From: Streptomyces sp. NBC_00162 | Lineage (GTDB): Bacteria; Actinomycetota; Actinomycetes; Streptomycetales; Streptomycetaceae | Reading direction: 5' to 3' | DNA: 64,000 nt | Assembly: GCF_024611995.1 (NCBI RefSeq) | Contig: NZ_CP102510.1 | Coordinates: 62,001-126,000, forward strand | Part shown: piece by piece, positions 47,122 through 56,200 of the stretch | How positions within the stretch are numbered: the first letter of the stretch is position 1 | How the letters are laid out: every line of letters starts with the position of its first letter | Notes under the pieces: generated by a model | Seen by the model: only the letters and a program-made list of their open reading frames with translations | Database searches by the model: none | Told to the model about the DNA's origin: nothing | Program-made: the position numbers and the translations under genes

Positions 47122-49002
47122 GTGAGTACGACGGCCACGGTGAACGCTGCCAAGCGCAGGATCTACGTATCCGCCTTCAGCCGCTCCGCCTACCTTCCCG
47201 CCGTCTGGGGCGCCCTGCGCTCTTACGCCGACACCCAGCCCGACCTCGTCGAGGCCTACACCTTCGAGCAGCCGTTCTTCCTGCCCGAGCAGGCCAAGGA
47301 CCCGGTCTCGCTCATGGAGGACCCGGCGGTCTTCGCGATGTCCTGCTACCTGTGGAACTTCAACAAGAACATGGCGGCCTGCCGTGCGGTGAAGGAGCGT
47401 TTCCCCGACGCGGTCACCGTGGTCGGCGGCCCCCACGTGCCGGACAACGCGACCGAGTTCCTCTCCAGGCACCCGTACATCGACTTCGCCATCCACAAGG
47501 AGGGCGAGGCGCCCTTCTCCGAGCTGCTGCGGGCGCTGCTCCAGGACGAACCCGACTTCGCCTCGGTCCCCTCGCTCAGCTACCGGGACCGGGACGGCAA
47601 GGTCCGCCGCAATCCGCTCGGCGGGCAGCTGCCGCGCGACATCGAGGTGCCCAGCCCCTGGCTCACCGGCCTGATGGAGCCCTCCTTCGAGGCGGCCCGG
47701 GCGGCCGGCTACAAGCCGACCGTGCTGTGGGAGACCAACCGCGGCTGCCCCTACAGCTGCACCTTCTGCGACTGGGGCTCCGCGAACCAGTCGAAGATCC
47801 GCAAGTTCGACGAGGACCGGCTGCACGCCGAGATCGACTACTTCACCGAGCAGAACGTGTCGGCGATCCTGTGCGCCGACGCCAACTTCGGCATCCTGCC
47901 GCGTGACGTGGGCCTCGCCGAGCACCTCGTGCGCAACAAGCAGGAGAGCGGCTTCCCCGGCAAGTTCGTCACCAGCTACGCGAAGAACGCCAACGACCGG
48001 ATCGTGCAGATCAGCTCGATGTTCGCGCTCAACGGCATGTCGAACGGCACCATCCTCGCGATGCAGAGCGGCACCGCCGACGTACTGGAGCAGGTCAAGC
48101 GCTCCAACATGCCGGCCAAGAACTACGAGAAGCTCGCCGCGGCCTTCCGCGAGCGCGGGGTCGAGGCCTACACCGAGGTCATCGTCGGCCTGCCGCACGA
48201 GACCCCCGAGAGCTTCGCCCGCGGCCTGTGCCGGATGCTCGAGATGGGCATCCACGACGACATCATGATCTACGAGTGCGTGCTGCTGCCCAACTCCGAG
48301 ATGGGCAGCGCCGCCCACCGCGAGAAGTACCAGCTGGACACCATCACCCGCACCTACCTCCCGGACGACGTGGAGGAGGTCGAGGTCGTCGTCGGGCACT
48401 CCACGATGGCCCGCGAGGACTGGGTGCGCATGTACCTCTTCGGGGCCGTCCTGCAGTCCCTGCACAACCGTGGCATCACCCGCCAGCTCGCCATCTACCT
48501 GCACACCGAGGGAATCCTCGGCTACGAGGCCTTCTACCGCTCGCTGGCCGACGCCGCGCTCGCCGACACCTCCACCGTCCTCGGCAAGGCCGTCGATCGG
48601 GCCCGCGCACTGCTCTGGGAGTACATCGAGTCGCCCACCGTCCCCAACGAGGGCAAGGTGGCCTCCCAGCCGGACATGATGGAGAGCCTGGCCCGCTGGG
48701 TGCCGGACAAGGAGTCCTGGCTCATCTACGAGTGGTGCTGGGCCTACGTGCAGAACGAGCTGGACCGGTTCTACGAGGACCTGCGGGGCCACCTCGAGAC
48801 CGCCGGCGTGAAGATCGACGAACGCCTCGAGGAGCTGCTGCGCTACCAGCGCGCCTCGGTGTTCACCGTCGCCGAGTCGGGCTCCAGCCGCGTCGAGCTC
48901 TTCTCGCACGACTGGACCAGCTACTTCCGTGCCCCCGCCGAGGGGCTCCACCCCGGCGTGCACGTCACGAGCTTCCAGCCCCCGGAAGCGAGGATGCGAT
49001 GA
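47122..49002 (+). CDS. B12-binding-type radical SAM enzyme
   Basis: 626-residue protein. The first 150 residues look like a cobalamin-binding-type Rossmann domain (VVGGPHVPDNATEFL, then HKEGEAPFSELL). The 4Fe-4S site is Cys209, Cys213, Cys216 in NRGCPYSCTFCDWG. A SAM-barrel follows (MQSGTADVLEQVKRSN, AYTEVIVGLPHETPESF) and a long helical C-terminal domain (about 430-626). Such enzymes methylate unactivated carbons or act on RiPP precursors. The GTG start has GAGGTGAG 6 bases upstream. The ATGA overlap with the A-domain gene couples the two. The nearby 46-residue peptide or an amino acid could be the substrate. Confidence 0.88.
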   Translation: MSTTATVNAAKRRIYVSAFSRSAYLPAVWGALRSYADTQPDLVEAYTFEQPFFLPEQAKDPVSLMEDPAVFAMSCYLWNFNKNMAACRAVKERFPDAVTVVGGPHVPDNATEFLSRHPYIDFAIHKEGEAPFSELLRALLQDEPDFASVPSLSYRDRDGKVRRNPLGGQLPRDIEVPSPWLTGLMEPSFEAARAAGYKPTVLWETNRGCPYSCTFCDWGSANQSKIRKFDEDRLHAEIDYFTEQNVSAILCADANFGILPRDVGLAEHLVRNKQESGFPGKFVTSYAKNANDRIVQISSMFALNGMSNGTILAMQSGTADVLEQVKRSNMPAKNYEKLAAAFRERGVEAYTEVIVGLPHETPESFARGLCRMLEMGIHDDIMIYECVLLPNSEMGSAAHREKYQLDTITRTYLPDDVEEVEVVVGHSTMAREDWVRMYLFGAVLQSLHNRGITRQLAIYLHTEGILGYEAFYRSLADAALADTSTVLGKAVDRARALLWEYIESPTVPNEGKVASQPDMMESLARWVPDKESWLIYEWCWAYVQNELDRFYEDLRGHLETAGVKIDERLEELLRYQRASVFTVAESGSSRVELFSHDWTSYFRAPAEGLHPGVHVTSFQPPEARMR

Positions 49003-50558
49003 CGAACCGGAGCCTCGCAGCCCGCGTCCTGGACCGGGTGGCACACGACCCGGACCGCATCGCGGTCGAACTCCCCGGCTTCCCCGGACGGGCCCTGAGC
49101 TACGGCGCCCTGGCCGGCGCCGCACGGGACCTGGCGGCCGCGCTGCACCGGCGCGGCGCCCGCCCCGGCGACACGGTGGCGCTGGTCGCCGCCAGCGTGC
49201 CCGAACTGGTCGTCGCCCTGCTGGCCACCGCCGGCGCGGGACTGGTGTGCGCCCCGCTCGACGACGCGCAGCCGCCCGCCCGGGTACGCCGTGCGATGCG
49301 GGTGGCCGGCGCCGGGATCGCCCTGGTCGCCTCCCCCGAGCGGGCGCCGTACTGGCTCGCGGAACTGGGGGAGCAGGCCCTGGAGGTCGGCCCCGGACAC
49401 GGCACGGACCAGCCGCCCGGATTCCCCGTACCGGTGGCCGAGGACGACGCGGCCTACCTGCTCTTCACCTCCGGATCCACCGGAGTGCCCAAGGGCGTAC
49501 GGGTCGCGCACGGCCCCTTCGCCCGGCACTGCGAGGTGGCCGCCGAGGCCTACACGCTCACCCCCGGCAGCGTCACGCTCCAGTTCGCCTCGCCCGGCTT
49601 CGACGTCGCGCTCGAGGAGATCTGGCCGACCCTGCTGTCCGGCGGACGGGTCGTGCTGCGCGGTGGCGGCCTGTGGTCGCTGCCCGAGCTGCTCGCGGTC
49701 ACCGCCGCCCACGGCATCACGATGTGGCAGCTGCCCACCGCCTACTGGACCCTGCTCGGAGCCGAGGCCGCCGTACGCGGCGACCTGCGCCCGCCGCCCT
49801 CGCTGACCACCGTGCTGATCGGCGGGGAGGCCGCGACCACGGCCGCCGCCCGCCGCTGGCTCGGCTCGCCGATGGGCGCGGTCCGGCTGCTCAACGCCTA
49901 CGGACCCACCGAGGGCGTGGTCACCTCGACGCTGTACGAGGTGCCGCGCGCTGCCGGGGCCCTGCCGCCCGGGGAGATCCTGCCCATCGGCCACCTGCTG
50001 GCCGGACGCTCGGGCCTGGTCCTGGACGAGGAGCTGCGGCCCGTTCCACCGGGCAGCGCCGGCGAACTGTTCGTCACCGGGCCCTGCCTGGCCGACGGCT
50101 ACGCCGGGGACGAGGCGGCCACCGGCCGCGCCTTCCCCACCCTGCCCGACGGACGCCGGGCCTTCCGTACCGGTGACCTCGTCACCGAGACGGCCGGCGG
50201 CGTCCTCGTCTACCACGGGCGCCGGGACCGGCAGTTGAAGATCTCCGGCGTACGCGTCGAGCCGGGCGAGGTCGAGGCCGCGCTCGCCGCCTGCACCGGT
50301 GTCACGGCAGCCGCCGTCACCGTTGCCGGCGAGGGCGACCGAAGCCGCCTGGTGGCCCACGTGGTGCTCGCCGAACCGTCCGGCGACCCGGCGCGCCGCG
50401 CCGGCGCCCTGCGCGGCGAGCTCGCCGGCCGGCTGCCCGCGGCCATGGTGCCGGCCCGGGTCGAGTTCCACGACCGGCTGCCGCGCACGGTCAACGACAA
50501 GGTCGACCATCACGCCCTGGCCGCCCCGGCCCGTACCGAGAGTGAGGAGAGCCGGTGA
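48999..50558 (+). CDS. Stand-alone NRPS adenylation enzyme
   Basis: 519-residue acyl-adenylate enzyme with no carrier domain. The A3 loop is FTSGSTGVPKG (about 155-165); later come NAYGPTE, FRTGDLV, GRRDRQLKISG and a C-terminal catalytic Lys in VNDKVD. Residues lining the pocket read, by alignment to GrsA, as DVEQLGAVTK. An acidic residue at position 239 suggests a basic or amino side chain, but I cannot name the substrate. It must load a PCP in trans or a soluble acceptor. It lies directly after the radical SAM gene and before two unknown genes (GTGA overlap). Confidence 0.9.
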   Translation: MTNRSLAARVLDRVAHDPDRIAVELPGFPGRALSYGALAGAARDLAAALHRRGARPGDTVALVAASVPELVVALLATAGAGLVCAPLDDAQPPARVRRAMRVAGAGIALVASPERAPYWLAELGEQALEVGPGHGTDQPPGFPVPVAEDDAAYLLFTSGSTGVPKGVRVAHGPFARHCEVAAEAYTLTPGSVTLQFASPGFDVALEEIWPTLLSGGRVVLRGGGLWSLPELLAVTAAHGITMWQLPTAYWTLLGAEAAVRGDLRPPPSLTTVLIGGEAATTAAARRWLGSPMGAVRLLNAYGPTEGVVTSTLYEVPRAAGALPPGEILPIGHLLAGRSGLVLDEELRPVPPGSAGELFVTGPCLADGYAGDEAATGRAFPTLPDGRRAFRTGDLVTETAGGVLVYHGRRDRQLKISGVRVEPGEVEAALAACTGVTAAAVTVAGEGDRSRLVAHVVLAEPSGDPARRAGALRGELAGRLPAAMVPARVEFHDRLPRTVNDKVDHHALAAPARTESEESR

Positions 50559-51232
50559 CCACGACATCCACGCCCGCCACGCCGCCCGCGGCCACCACCG
50601 CGGCCACCCCGGTACGGGAGTTCGCGCAGACCCTGGCACAGGCGGAACTCGCCGACGCCGCCCGGGAGCTGACCGCCTTCGCGGACGCCCTGGACACCGC
50701 CACCGCCGTGCCCGAGCGGCCCGCGCCCGTCCCGGGCTGGGTCGAGGTCACCGGCGAGGGCGAGGACGCGGCCGTCTCGCTGGTGCCCGCCGGGGTCTCC
50801 CGGCTGTACGAGGAGCTGTGCCGCATCGCGGACCCCGTGCGGCTGCGCGCCGCCGTGGTGCTCCTCCTCAACCTGAGCGTCCGTCTCCAGCAGGTACCCG
50901 GCGGCGCGCAGGCCGCGGCCGCGGTGATGCAGTGCGGGGCGGAACTCGCCCCGGTGCTGGAGGCCGTCAACGGCGGCGCCCCGCCCCTGGTGGGCCGCGC
51001 CGCGCTCCAGCTCACCGTCGAAGGCGAGCAGGTGCTGCTCGCCGACGAGCAGGCGCGCTGGATCACGGCCGAGCTGGACCGGCTCCCGGCCGGCCCGCGC
51101 CGCAGGTCCGTCCTCGGACTCGCCGCGCTCGCCGAGCAGCTGGAGACCGATCCGGACGCCGTGCGGGCCGCCCAGGCCCTGCGCACCGTCGCGGCGGACG
51201 CCGCCCGCGCTCTGGAAGGGGAGATCCGGTGA
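50555..51232 (+). CDS. Hypothetical protein in the radical SAM/A-domain operon
   Basis: 225-residue, Ala-rich, mostly helical protein. A Thr/Ala-rich N-terminus leads to long amphipathic helices (LCRIADPVRLRAAVVLLLNLSVRLQQV) and a single Cys. The GTG start overlaps the A-domain stop with GAGGAGA upstream, and its own stop overlaps the next small gene, so production is coupled. It has no carrier-protein serine motif. A partner or scaffold for the A domain or radical SAM enzyme is possible. Not recognised. Confidence 0.7.
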   Translation: MTTTSTPATPPAATTAATPVREFAQTLAQAELADAARELTAFADALDTATAVPERPAPVPGWVEVTGEGEDAAVSLVPAGVSRLYEELCRIADPVRLRAAVVLLLNLSVRLQQVPGGAQAAAAVMQCGAELAPVLEAVNGGAPPLVGRAALQLTVEGEQVLLADEQARWITAELDRLPAGPRRRSVLGLAALAEQLETDPDAVRAAQALRTVAADAARALEGEIR

Positions 51233-51426
51233 TCACCAGCCAGACGCTCGGGACGACGCTCTATCCCGTCAGCATCGGCGGCCACCTCGTGGAGGCCGCC
51301 GTGGAAATCGCCCGAGGAGCGGCGGCCCGGCTCAGTGCCGGGCTCGACCAGGAACGGCTGCGCGCACACGGTGACGCGGCGGCCGCCCTCCTCCGCCTCA
51401 CGGCAGCGGAACAACCCGCTCCGTGA
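51229..51426 (+). CDS. Small hypothetical protein, 65 residues
   Basis: GTG start overlapping the previous stop (GTGA). The sequence begins MITSQTLGTTLYPVSIGG and continues as an amphipathic helix pair (VEAAVEIARGAAARLSAG, then DQERLRAHGDAAAALLRL). It is not a recognised family. Tight coupling on its left and the precursor-like gene 67 bases to its right make a role in the same pathway likely. Confidence 0.6.
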   Translation: MITSQTLGTTLYPVSIGGHLVEAAVEIARGAAARLSAGLDQERLRAHGDAAAALLRLTAAEQPAP

Positions 51427-51493
51427 CCCACAGACGCCGGACCCCGCACAAGGCGGGATCCGGAGCTCCACCAAAACACGACGAGGAGTCGAC

Positions 51494-51634
51494 GTGACCC
51501 AGAACAACATGGACCAGCAGTCCGCCATCGCGCAGCAGTCCGCCCAGGCCGGCAACAAGCCGGTCGCCCAGGAGAAGGCGTCGATCAGCTCCCGCATCAG
51601 CAAGTACGGGAAGTACGACCGCCTCGAGGGCTGA
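51494..51634 (+). CDS. Candidate precursor peptide, 46 residues
   Basis: GTG 51494 to TGA 51634, with GAGGAG 5 bases upstream. The peptide has a Gln/Ser/Ala-rich leader-like half (MTQNNMDQQSAIAQQSAQAG) and a polar C-terminal half with KASISSRISKYGKYDRLEG. It has no Cys and no secretion signal. A strong hairpin follows 15 bases after the stop, as often seen after RiPP precursor genes to lower downstream expression. Radical SAM, stand-alone A domain and M29 hydrolase genes surround it. It may be modified and then trimmed, releasing an unusual residue, or act as a carrier peptide; both ideas are inference. Confidence 0.65.
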   Translation: MTQNNMDQQSAIAQQSAQAGNKPVAQEKASISSRISKYGKYDRLEG

Positions 51635-51648
51635 GTTTGAGTCGTGTT

Positions 51649-51681
51649 CCGGGGTGCGAGTGATCGGCACCCGCACCCCGG
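51649..51681 (+). terminator. Strong hairpin after the 46-residue peptide gene
   Basis: Arms 51649-51658 and 51672-51681 pair perfectly over 10 bp, with 3 further inner pairs after one mismatch, followed by CACGCCTTTA. It probably attenuates transcription between the peptide gene and the M29 gene, whose ribosome site starts at 51692. Confidence 0.7.
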
Positions 51682-51704
51682 CACGCCTTTACAGGGAGGT
51701 TTCC

Positions 51705-52787
51705 TTGAGCACCGCACAGCCCGTACCGATCAGCCCGGAGCAGTTCCGCAAGGTGTTCGGGGGTGACCTCGGAGACGTCTTCCTCCTGGTCACGTCGCCG
51801 GGCGTGCGCAGTGCGCTCACCATCGAGAACAGCGCCACCCCGGTACAGGAATTCAACTGGACCGGCCCCGATTCCCGCGCGGGCCTGATCGCCGAGATGG
51901 CCGCCATCCGCGCTTCCGGCCGCCGCGCCTCCGTCCTGTGGATCGCCGACGACGAGTTCGTCCACTTCGACGACGAAGACCTCGTGGGCATGGCCATGGG
52001 CGCCTTCTCCAGCTTCTCGGTGCCCTTCTCCGAGGAGAGCCTGCGCAACAACATCCGCGTCGTGGCCGATGTCGACTACGAGCGCGAGCTCGGCATCGAG
52101 GAGGAGTTCCTGACCCTCCTCGACCAGGCCGACGACATGCTCTTCCTCGGCCGCGAGTTCGGCACCGAGGCCGTCTTCCAGCACCAGCTCTCCGAGCACT
52201 GGTTCTCGCTGCACGGCCCGCTCCTGCCCGGCCAGCAGGTCGTCCTGCCCACCGGCGAGCTCAGCTCGCTGGTCAACGCCTCGGGCGAGTTCGAGCTCCA
52301 CACCCACTTCACGCTGAACGGCGAGATCACCCTCCAGGGCGCCCCCATCGTCCACCGCGGCGGTCACGAGACCAGCCTCGCCGAGACGGAGCAGGTCTAC
52401 CGCGACCTCGCCTCCATGGCCGACCAGCCGGCGATCATCACGCTGGCCGAGGGCCGCATCACGGCGGTCCGCCCGGCCGTCGCCGGACGCGGCGAGTTCG
52501 CCACCAACCTCGAGAAGCTGCTGGCCAAGGACGACCGCTACGCCAAGGTGCACGAGATCGGCTTCGGCACCAACACCAGCTGCGCCCCGCTGCTCCCCGG
52601 CAACCACTTCGCCAACGAGCGGCACCCCGGCGTCCACCTGGGCCTGGGCCTGGGCACCTTCACGCAGTTCCACATCGACCTGATGAGCACCGCCATCGAC
52701 GTGCTGATGAGGGGTGTCGAAGGCAAGGACGTCGCGCTCTTCCCGGCCCTCGGGGTGGCCCCGGCACGGATCGCCGCCGGGGTCTGA
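51705..52787 (+). CDS. M29-type (aminopeptidase T-like) metallohydrolase homologue
   Basis: 360-residue protein starting at a TTG after CAGGGAGG. The C-terminal half carries the metal-ligand pattern of the M29 family: PTGEL (Glu), HEIGFGTN (Glu), GVHLGLG (His) and FHIDLM (His-x-Asp). The N-terminal half (about 1-150) is a divergent Rossmann-like domain. Relatives include leucyl aminopeptidases and ring-cleaving dioxygenases of the same fold, so hydrolysis is likely but not certain. Its position just after the 46-residue peptide suggests peptide trimming or release of a modified residue. Confidence 0.75.
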   Translation: MSTAQPVPISPEQFRKVFGGDLGDVFLLVTSPGVRSALTIENSATPVQEFNWTGPDSRAGLIAEMAAIRASGRRASVLWIADDEFVHFDDEDLVGMAMGAFSSFSVPFSEESLRNNIRVVADVDYERELGIEEEFLTLLDQADDMLFLGREFGTEAVFQHQLSEHWFSLHGPLLPGQQVVLPTGELSSLVNASGEFELHTHFTLNGEITLQGAPIVHRGGHETSLAETEQVYRDLASMADQPAIITLAEGRITAVRPAVAGRGEFATNLEKLLAKDDRYAKVHEIGFGTNTSCAPLLPGNHFANERHPGVHLGLGLGTFTQFHIDLMSTAIDVLMRGVEGKDVALFPALGVAPARIAAGV

Positions 52788-52796
52788 TCCCAGGCG

Positions 52797-53201
52797 TCAG
52801 TCCGACGAGAGGGTGTGCCCGGCCGCTTCCAGAGCGGTCCGGGCGCGCTCGTACTTCTCGGCCGGTACGAGTACGAGATCCGCGTCGAAGGTCGACGCGG
52901 CGAACACGCCGATCCTGGCCCCGGCCAGCGGCACCAGCACACCCGCCAGCATGCCGGGCAGGTCCAGGCCGTGGGCATCGGTCCCGTACAGCCCGCGCCA
53001 GGGACCGCTGACGGACCCGGCGCCGGCCGGCAGACGCTCGGCGCACACCACGGTGAGCCCGTCCCGGGCCCGGGTGACCGAGGACCACGGCCCGGCCGGC
53101 AGCGGGGGCACGGCCGCATCCGGGGGCAGGCGGTGCACCCACAACTGGTCAGGGAGGACGTAGAGGTGCTGCGGAACGATGGTCACGGAGAGCTCGGCCA
53201 T
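52797..53201 (-). CDS. ACT-domain protein (CASTOR/ACT_7 type)
   Basis: 134-residue protein with two ACT-like repeats. The second reads ARIGVFAASTFDADLVLVPAEKYERARTALEAAGH, the hallmark of CASTOR-type amino-acid-sensing ACT domains. It is the only minus-strand gene in this arm: convergent with the M29 gene (9 bases apart) and head-to-head with the NRPS, whose probable start lies inside its first codons. It may sense an amino-acid precursor. The ATG at 53201 lacks a strong ribosome site. Confidence 0.85.
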   Translation of the reverse strand: MAELSVTIVPQHLYVLPDQLWVHRLPPDAAVPPLPAGPWSSVTRARDGLTVVCAERLPAGAGSVSGPWRGLYGTDAHGLDLPGMLAGVLVPLAGARIGVFAASTFDADLVLVPAEKYERARTALEAAGHTLSSD

Positions 53202-56200
53202 GGGAACGACCCTAAGGGGGCGCGTTTCGACGATCAGGCCGGGTTCTGGCTCCCGCGGCTGACAGGCGCCTGCCACGAACCCCTCCTCGAGCCCGAGGCC
53301 TCGCCGGCCGCCGCCCCCGGCGGGCCCGCCACGGTCGCTCCCGAAGCCGCCGCCGCCCTGCACGCGATGACCGGCGGCGCCCCCGAGGGCATGCTGCTGC
53401 TCACCGTCGCCGCCGCCAGGATCGCGCTGGCCGGACTCACCACGGCCGGACTCACCGGGCACGGCGCGCAGGGCCGGGTGCCCGTCGTCGTACCCGCCCT
53501 CGGATCCTCCTCCGCCCAGGCGGAGTTCGCGCTGCTGGCCCCGCTGGACCCCGCCGCGCCCGCGACCTCCTTCCTGGAGGCCCTGCACGCCGAGCTGGAG
53601 CAGGCCGCCGCCCGCCCCTGGCAGGACCGGGACGCGCTGAGCGCCCGGCTGGACGCCGTCACCCCCGGGGCGTCCGCCGCCCTGTCCCAGCTCGCCGTCG
53701 TCTGCCCGGCCCTGTACGGGGACCGCGCGCCGGAGCCCCGCGCCGCACTGGTGCTGCGCGTCGAACAGGCCCCGGACGGCGGCCTGTCGGTCCGGGCCCA
53801 CGGCACGGCCGCCCTCACCGGGGCCCTGCCCCGCTGCGTGGCCGCCGTACTCGAGGCCCTCGCCGCCGACCCGCGCCGGAGCCCGGCCGAGACCGACATC
53901 CTCGGCGCCCCGCTGCGCGCCGAACTCCTGGAACTGGCCGCTCTGCCCGCCCCCGCCGGATTCGCGGCCGCCACCCTCACCGGCCTGTTCGAGGAGTCCG
54001 TCCGCCGTACCCCCGACGCCGTCGCCGTCACCGGCGAGGGCCGCACCCTGACCTACCGGCAGCTCGCCGCCGAGGCCGGGCGGGCCGCTGCCGCGCTCAC
54101 CGCACGCCACGGCATCGGACCCGGCGACGCGGTGGGCGTGCTGGCCCCGCGCGGCGCCGGTCTCCTCACCGCCTTCCTCGCCGTCCTGCGCACCGGCGCG
54201 GCCGTCGTCCCCCTCGAACCCCGCCAGCCCGCCGCCCGCATCGCCCTGCTGGCCCGCCTGAGCGGCGCCCGGCTCGCACTGCGCGCCGAGGGCGTCGGCC
54301 CCGCCGACGCGGAACTGCCCGTACCGGTGGCCGGACTCGACGACCTGCTCGCCGACGAGGCGGTGGAAGGGGCTGCGGACGCAGCCGAGCCCGGCGCCCC
54401 CGCGATGATCCTGTTCACCTCCGGATCCACCGGAACCCCCCGGCCCGTCGCGGTGTACCACGACCAGCTGAGCCACAAGATGCTCACCGGGGCCCGCGAG
54501 ATCGGCATCGACGCGCGGACCCGTACCGCCATGCTCTCCGCGGTCACCTCCGACGCGACCGCCTTCCAGGTCTTCGCCACGCTCCTCGCGGGCGGCACCC
54601 TCGTCGCCGTCGGCGACCCCGACCGGCTCGACCCCGACGCGCTGTGGACGCGGGTGCACAGCGGCGAGGTCAACCTCGTCAACTGCGTGCCCGGACTGTT
54701 CTCGGTGCTCCTGCGCGCCCTGCCCGAGGGCGGCGAACTCCCGCTGCGCCACCTCCTGCTGGGCGGCGACACCATCCCGCGCGGCCTGCTGCCGCGCACC
54801 GCCGGCCGGCTGCGCATCGGCACCTTCGCGAACCTGTACGGACCCAGCGAGGCCACCGTCGAGGCCAGCATGTTCATCCGGGAGGGCGCGCTCGCCCAGC
54901 GGCTCGACCGGGTGCCGGTCGGCCGTCCCTCGCCCGGCTACGGCGTCTTCGTGGTCACGCCCTCCGGGGAACTCGCCCCGCCCGGCGTACCGGGCGAGAT
55001 CCAGATCGCCGGACCCGGCGTCGCCCCCGGCTACCGGGGTGACGCCGAGGCCACCGCCGTCCGCTTCGGACGCTCCCCGCACGCCGGCGACGCCCGCGTC
55101 TTCCGTACGGGGGACCAGGGCCGCTGGAACGCCGAGGGCGAACTGGAGTTCCTGGGCCGCTCCGACGGGCAGGTGCAGATCTTCGGCACCCGGGTGGAGA
55201 CCGGCGAGGTCGAGCAGACCCTGGTCCGGCACCCCGGCGTGGTCGAGGCCGTGGTCGTGCCCCGCACCGCAGCCGACGGCACCGTGACCCTGCACGCCTG
55301 GTACGTGGCCCACCGCAGCGCTTCCGATTCCCCGGTCGAGCCCGCCGCACTGGCCGACTGGCTGCGCGAACGGCTGCCCGCGACGATGCTCCCGGCCGGC
55401 CTGCACCGGCTCGGCACCCTGCCGCTCACCGTCCACGGCAAGGTGGACCGGGCGGCGCTCCTCGCGCTCCCCACGGCCGCGCGGGGTCCCGTATGGCAGC
55501 CCACCGACCCGGTGGAACGCCTGGTCCACGAGGCCTGGACCGAGGTGCTGGGCCGCCCGCCGCTCTCCGCCGACGAGGACTTCTTCCGGGCCGAAGGACA
55601 CAGCCTGTCCGCCGTCCAGCTCGTCGCCACGCTCTGCGAGGGCACCGGCCGCCCCGACGCCGCCCGGGTCCACGAGGTGTTCGACCTGCGCACCCCGGCC
55701 GCGCTGGCCGCCGTACTGCGCGAACGCGGGGCGCTGCCCCGAAGCCGCGCCGCGGGCGCCGCGGCCGCGCCGGCCGCCCCGCGCGGCGGGGACACCTTCC
55801 CCGCCTCCAACGCCCAGCGCCGGATGTGGCTGCTGGACCGGATGGACGAGTCGCCCGTCCCCCCGTACACGATGGTCGAGGCCTACCGGCTCGACGGCGT
55901 CGTCGACGAGCCCCGGCTCGCGGCCGCCGTCGACGCGCTGGTGGCCCGGCACGCGTCCCTGCGCACCGTCCTGCGCCAGACCCCCGAGGGCCTGACCCAG
56001 GTCATCCTCGACCCGCCCGTCGGCGTCCTGCGCACCGAGCACGACACCACGCCGGACGAGGCCTTCGCGCGGGCCTGCCACCACCGCTTCGACCTCGCCG
56101 AGGGCCCGCCGGCCGAGGTCTCCTGGATACCCGACGGCCCGGCCGGCGGCGTCCTGCTCTTCACCGTGCACCACGCGGTGTGCGACGGCTGGTCCTTCGG

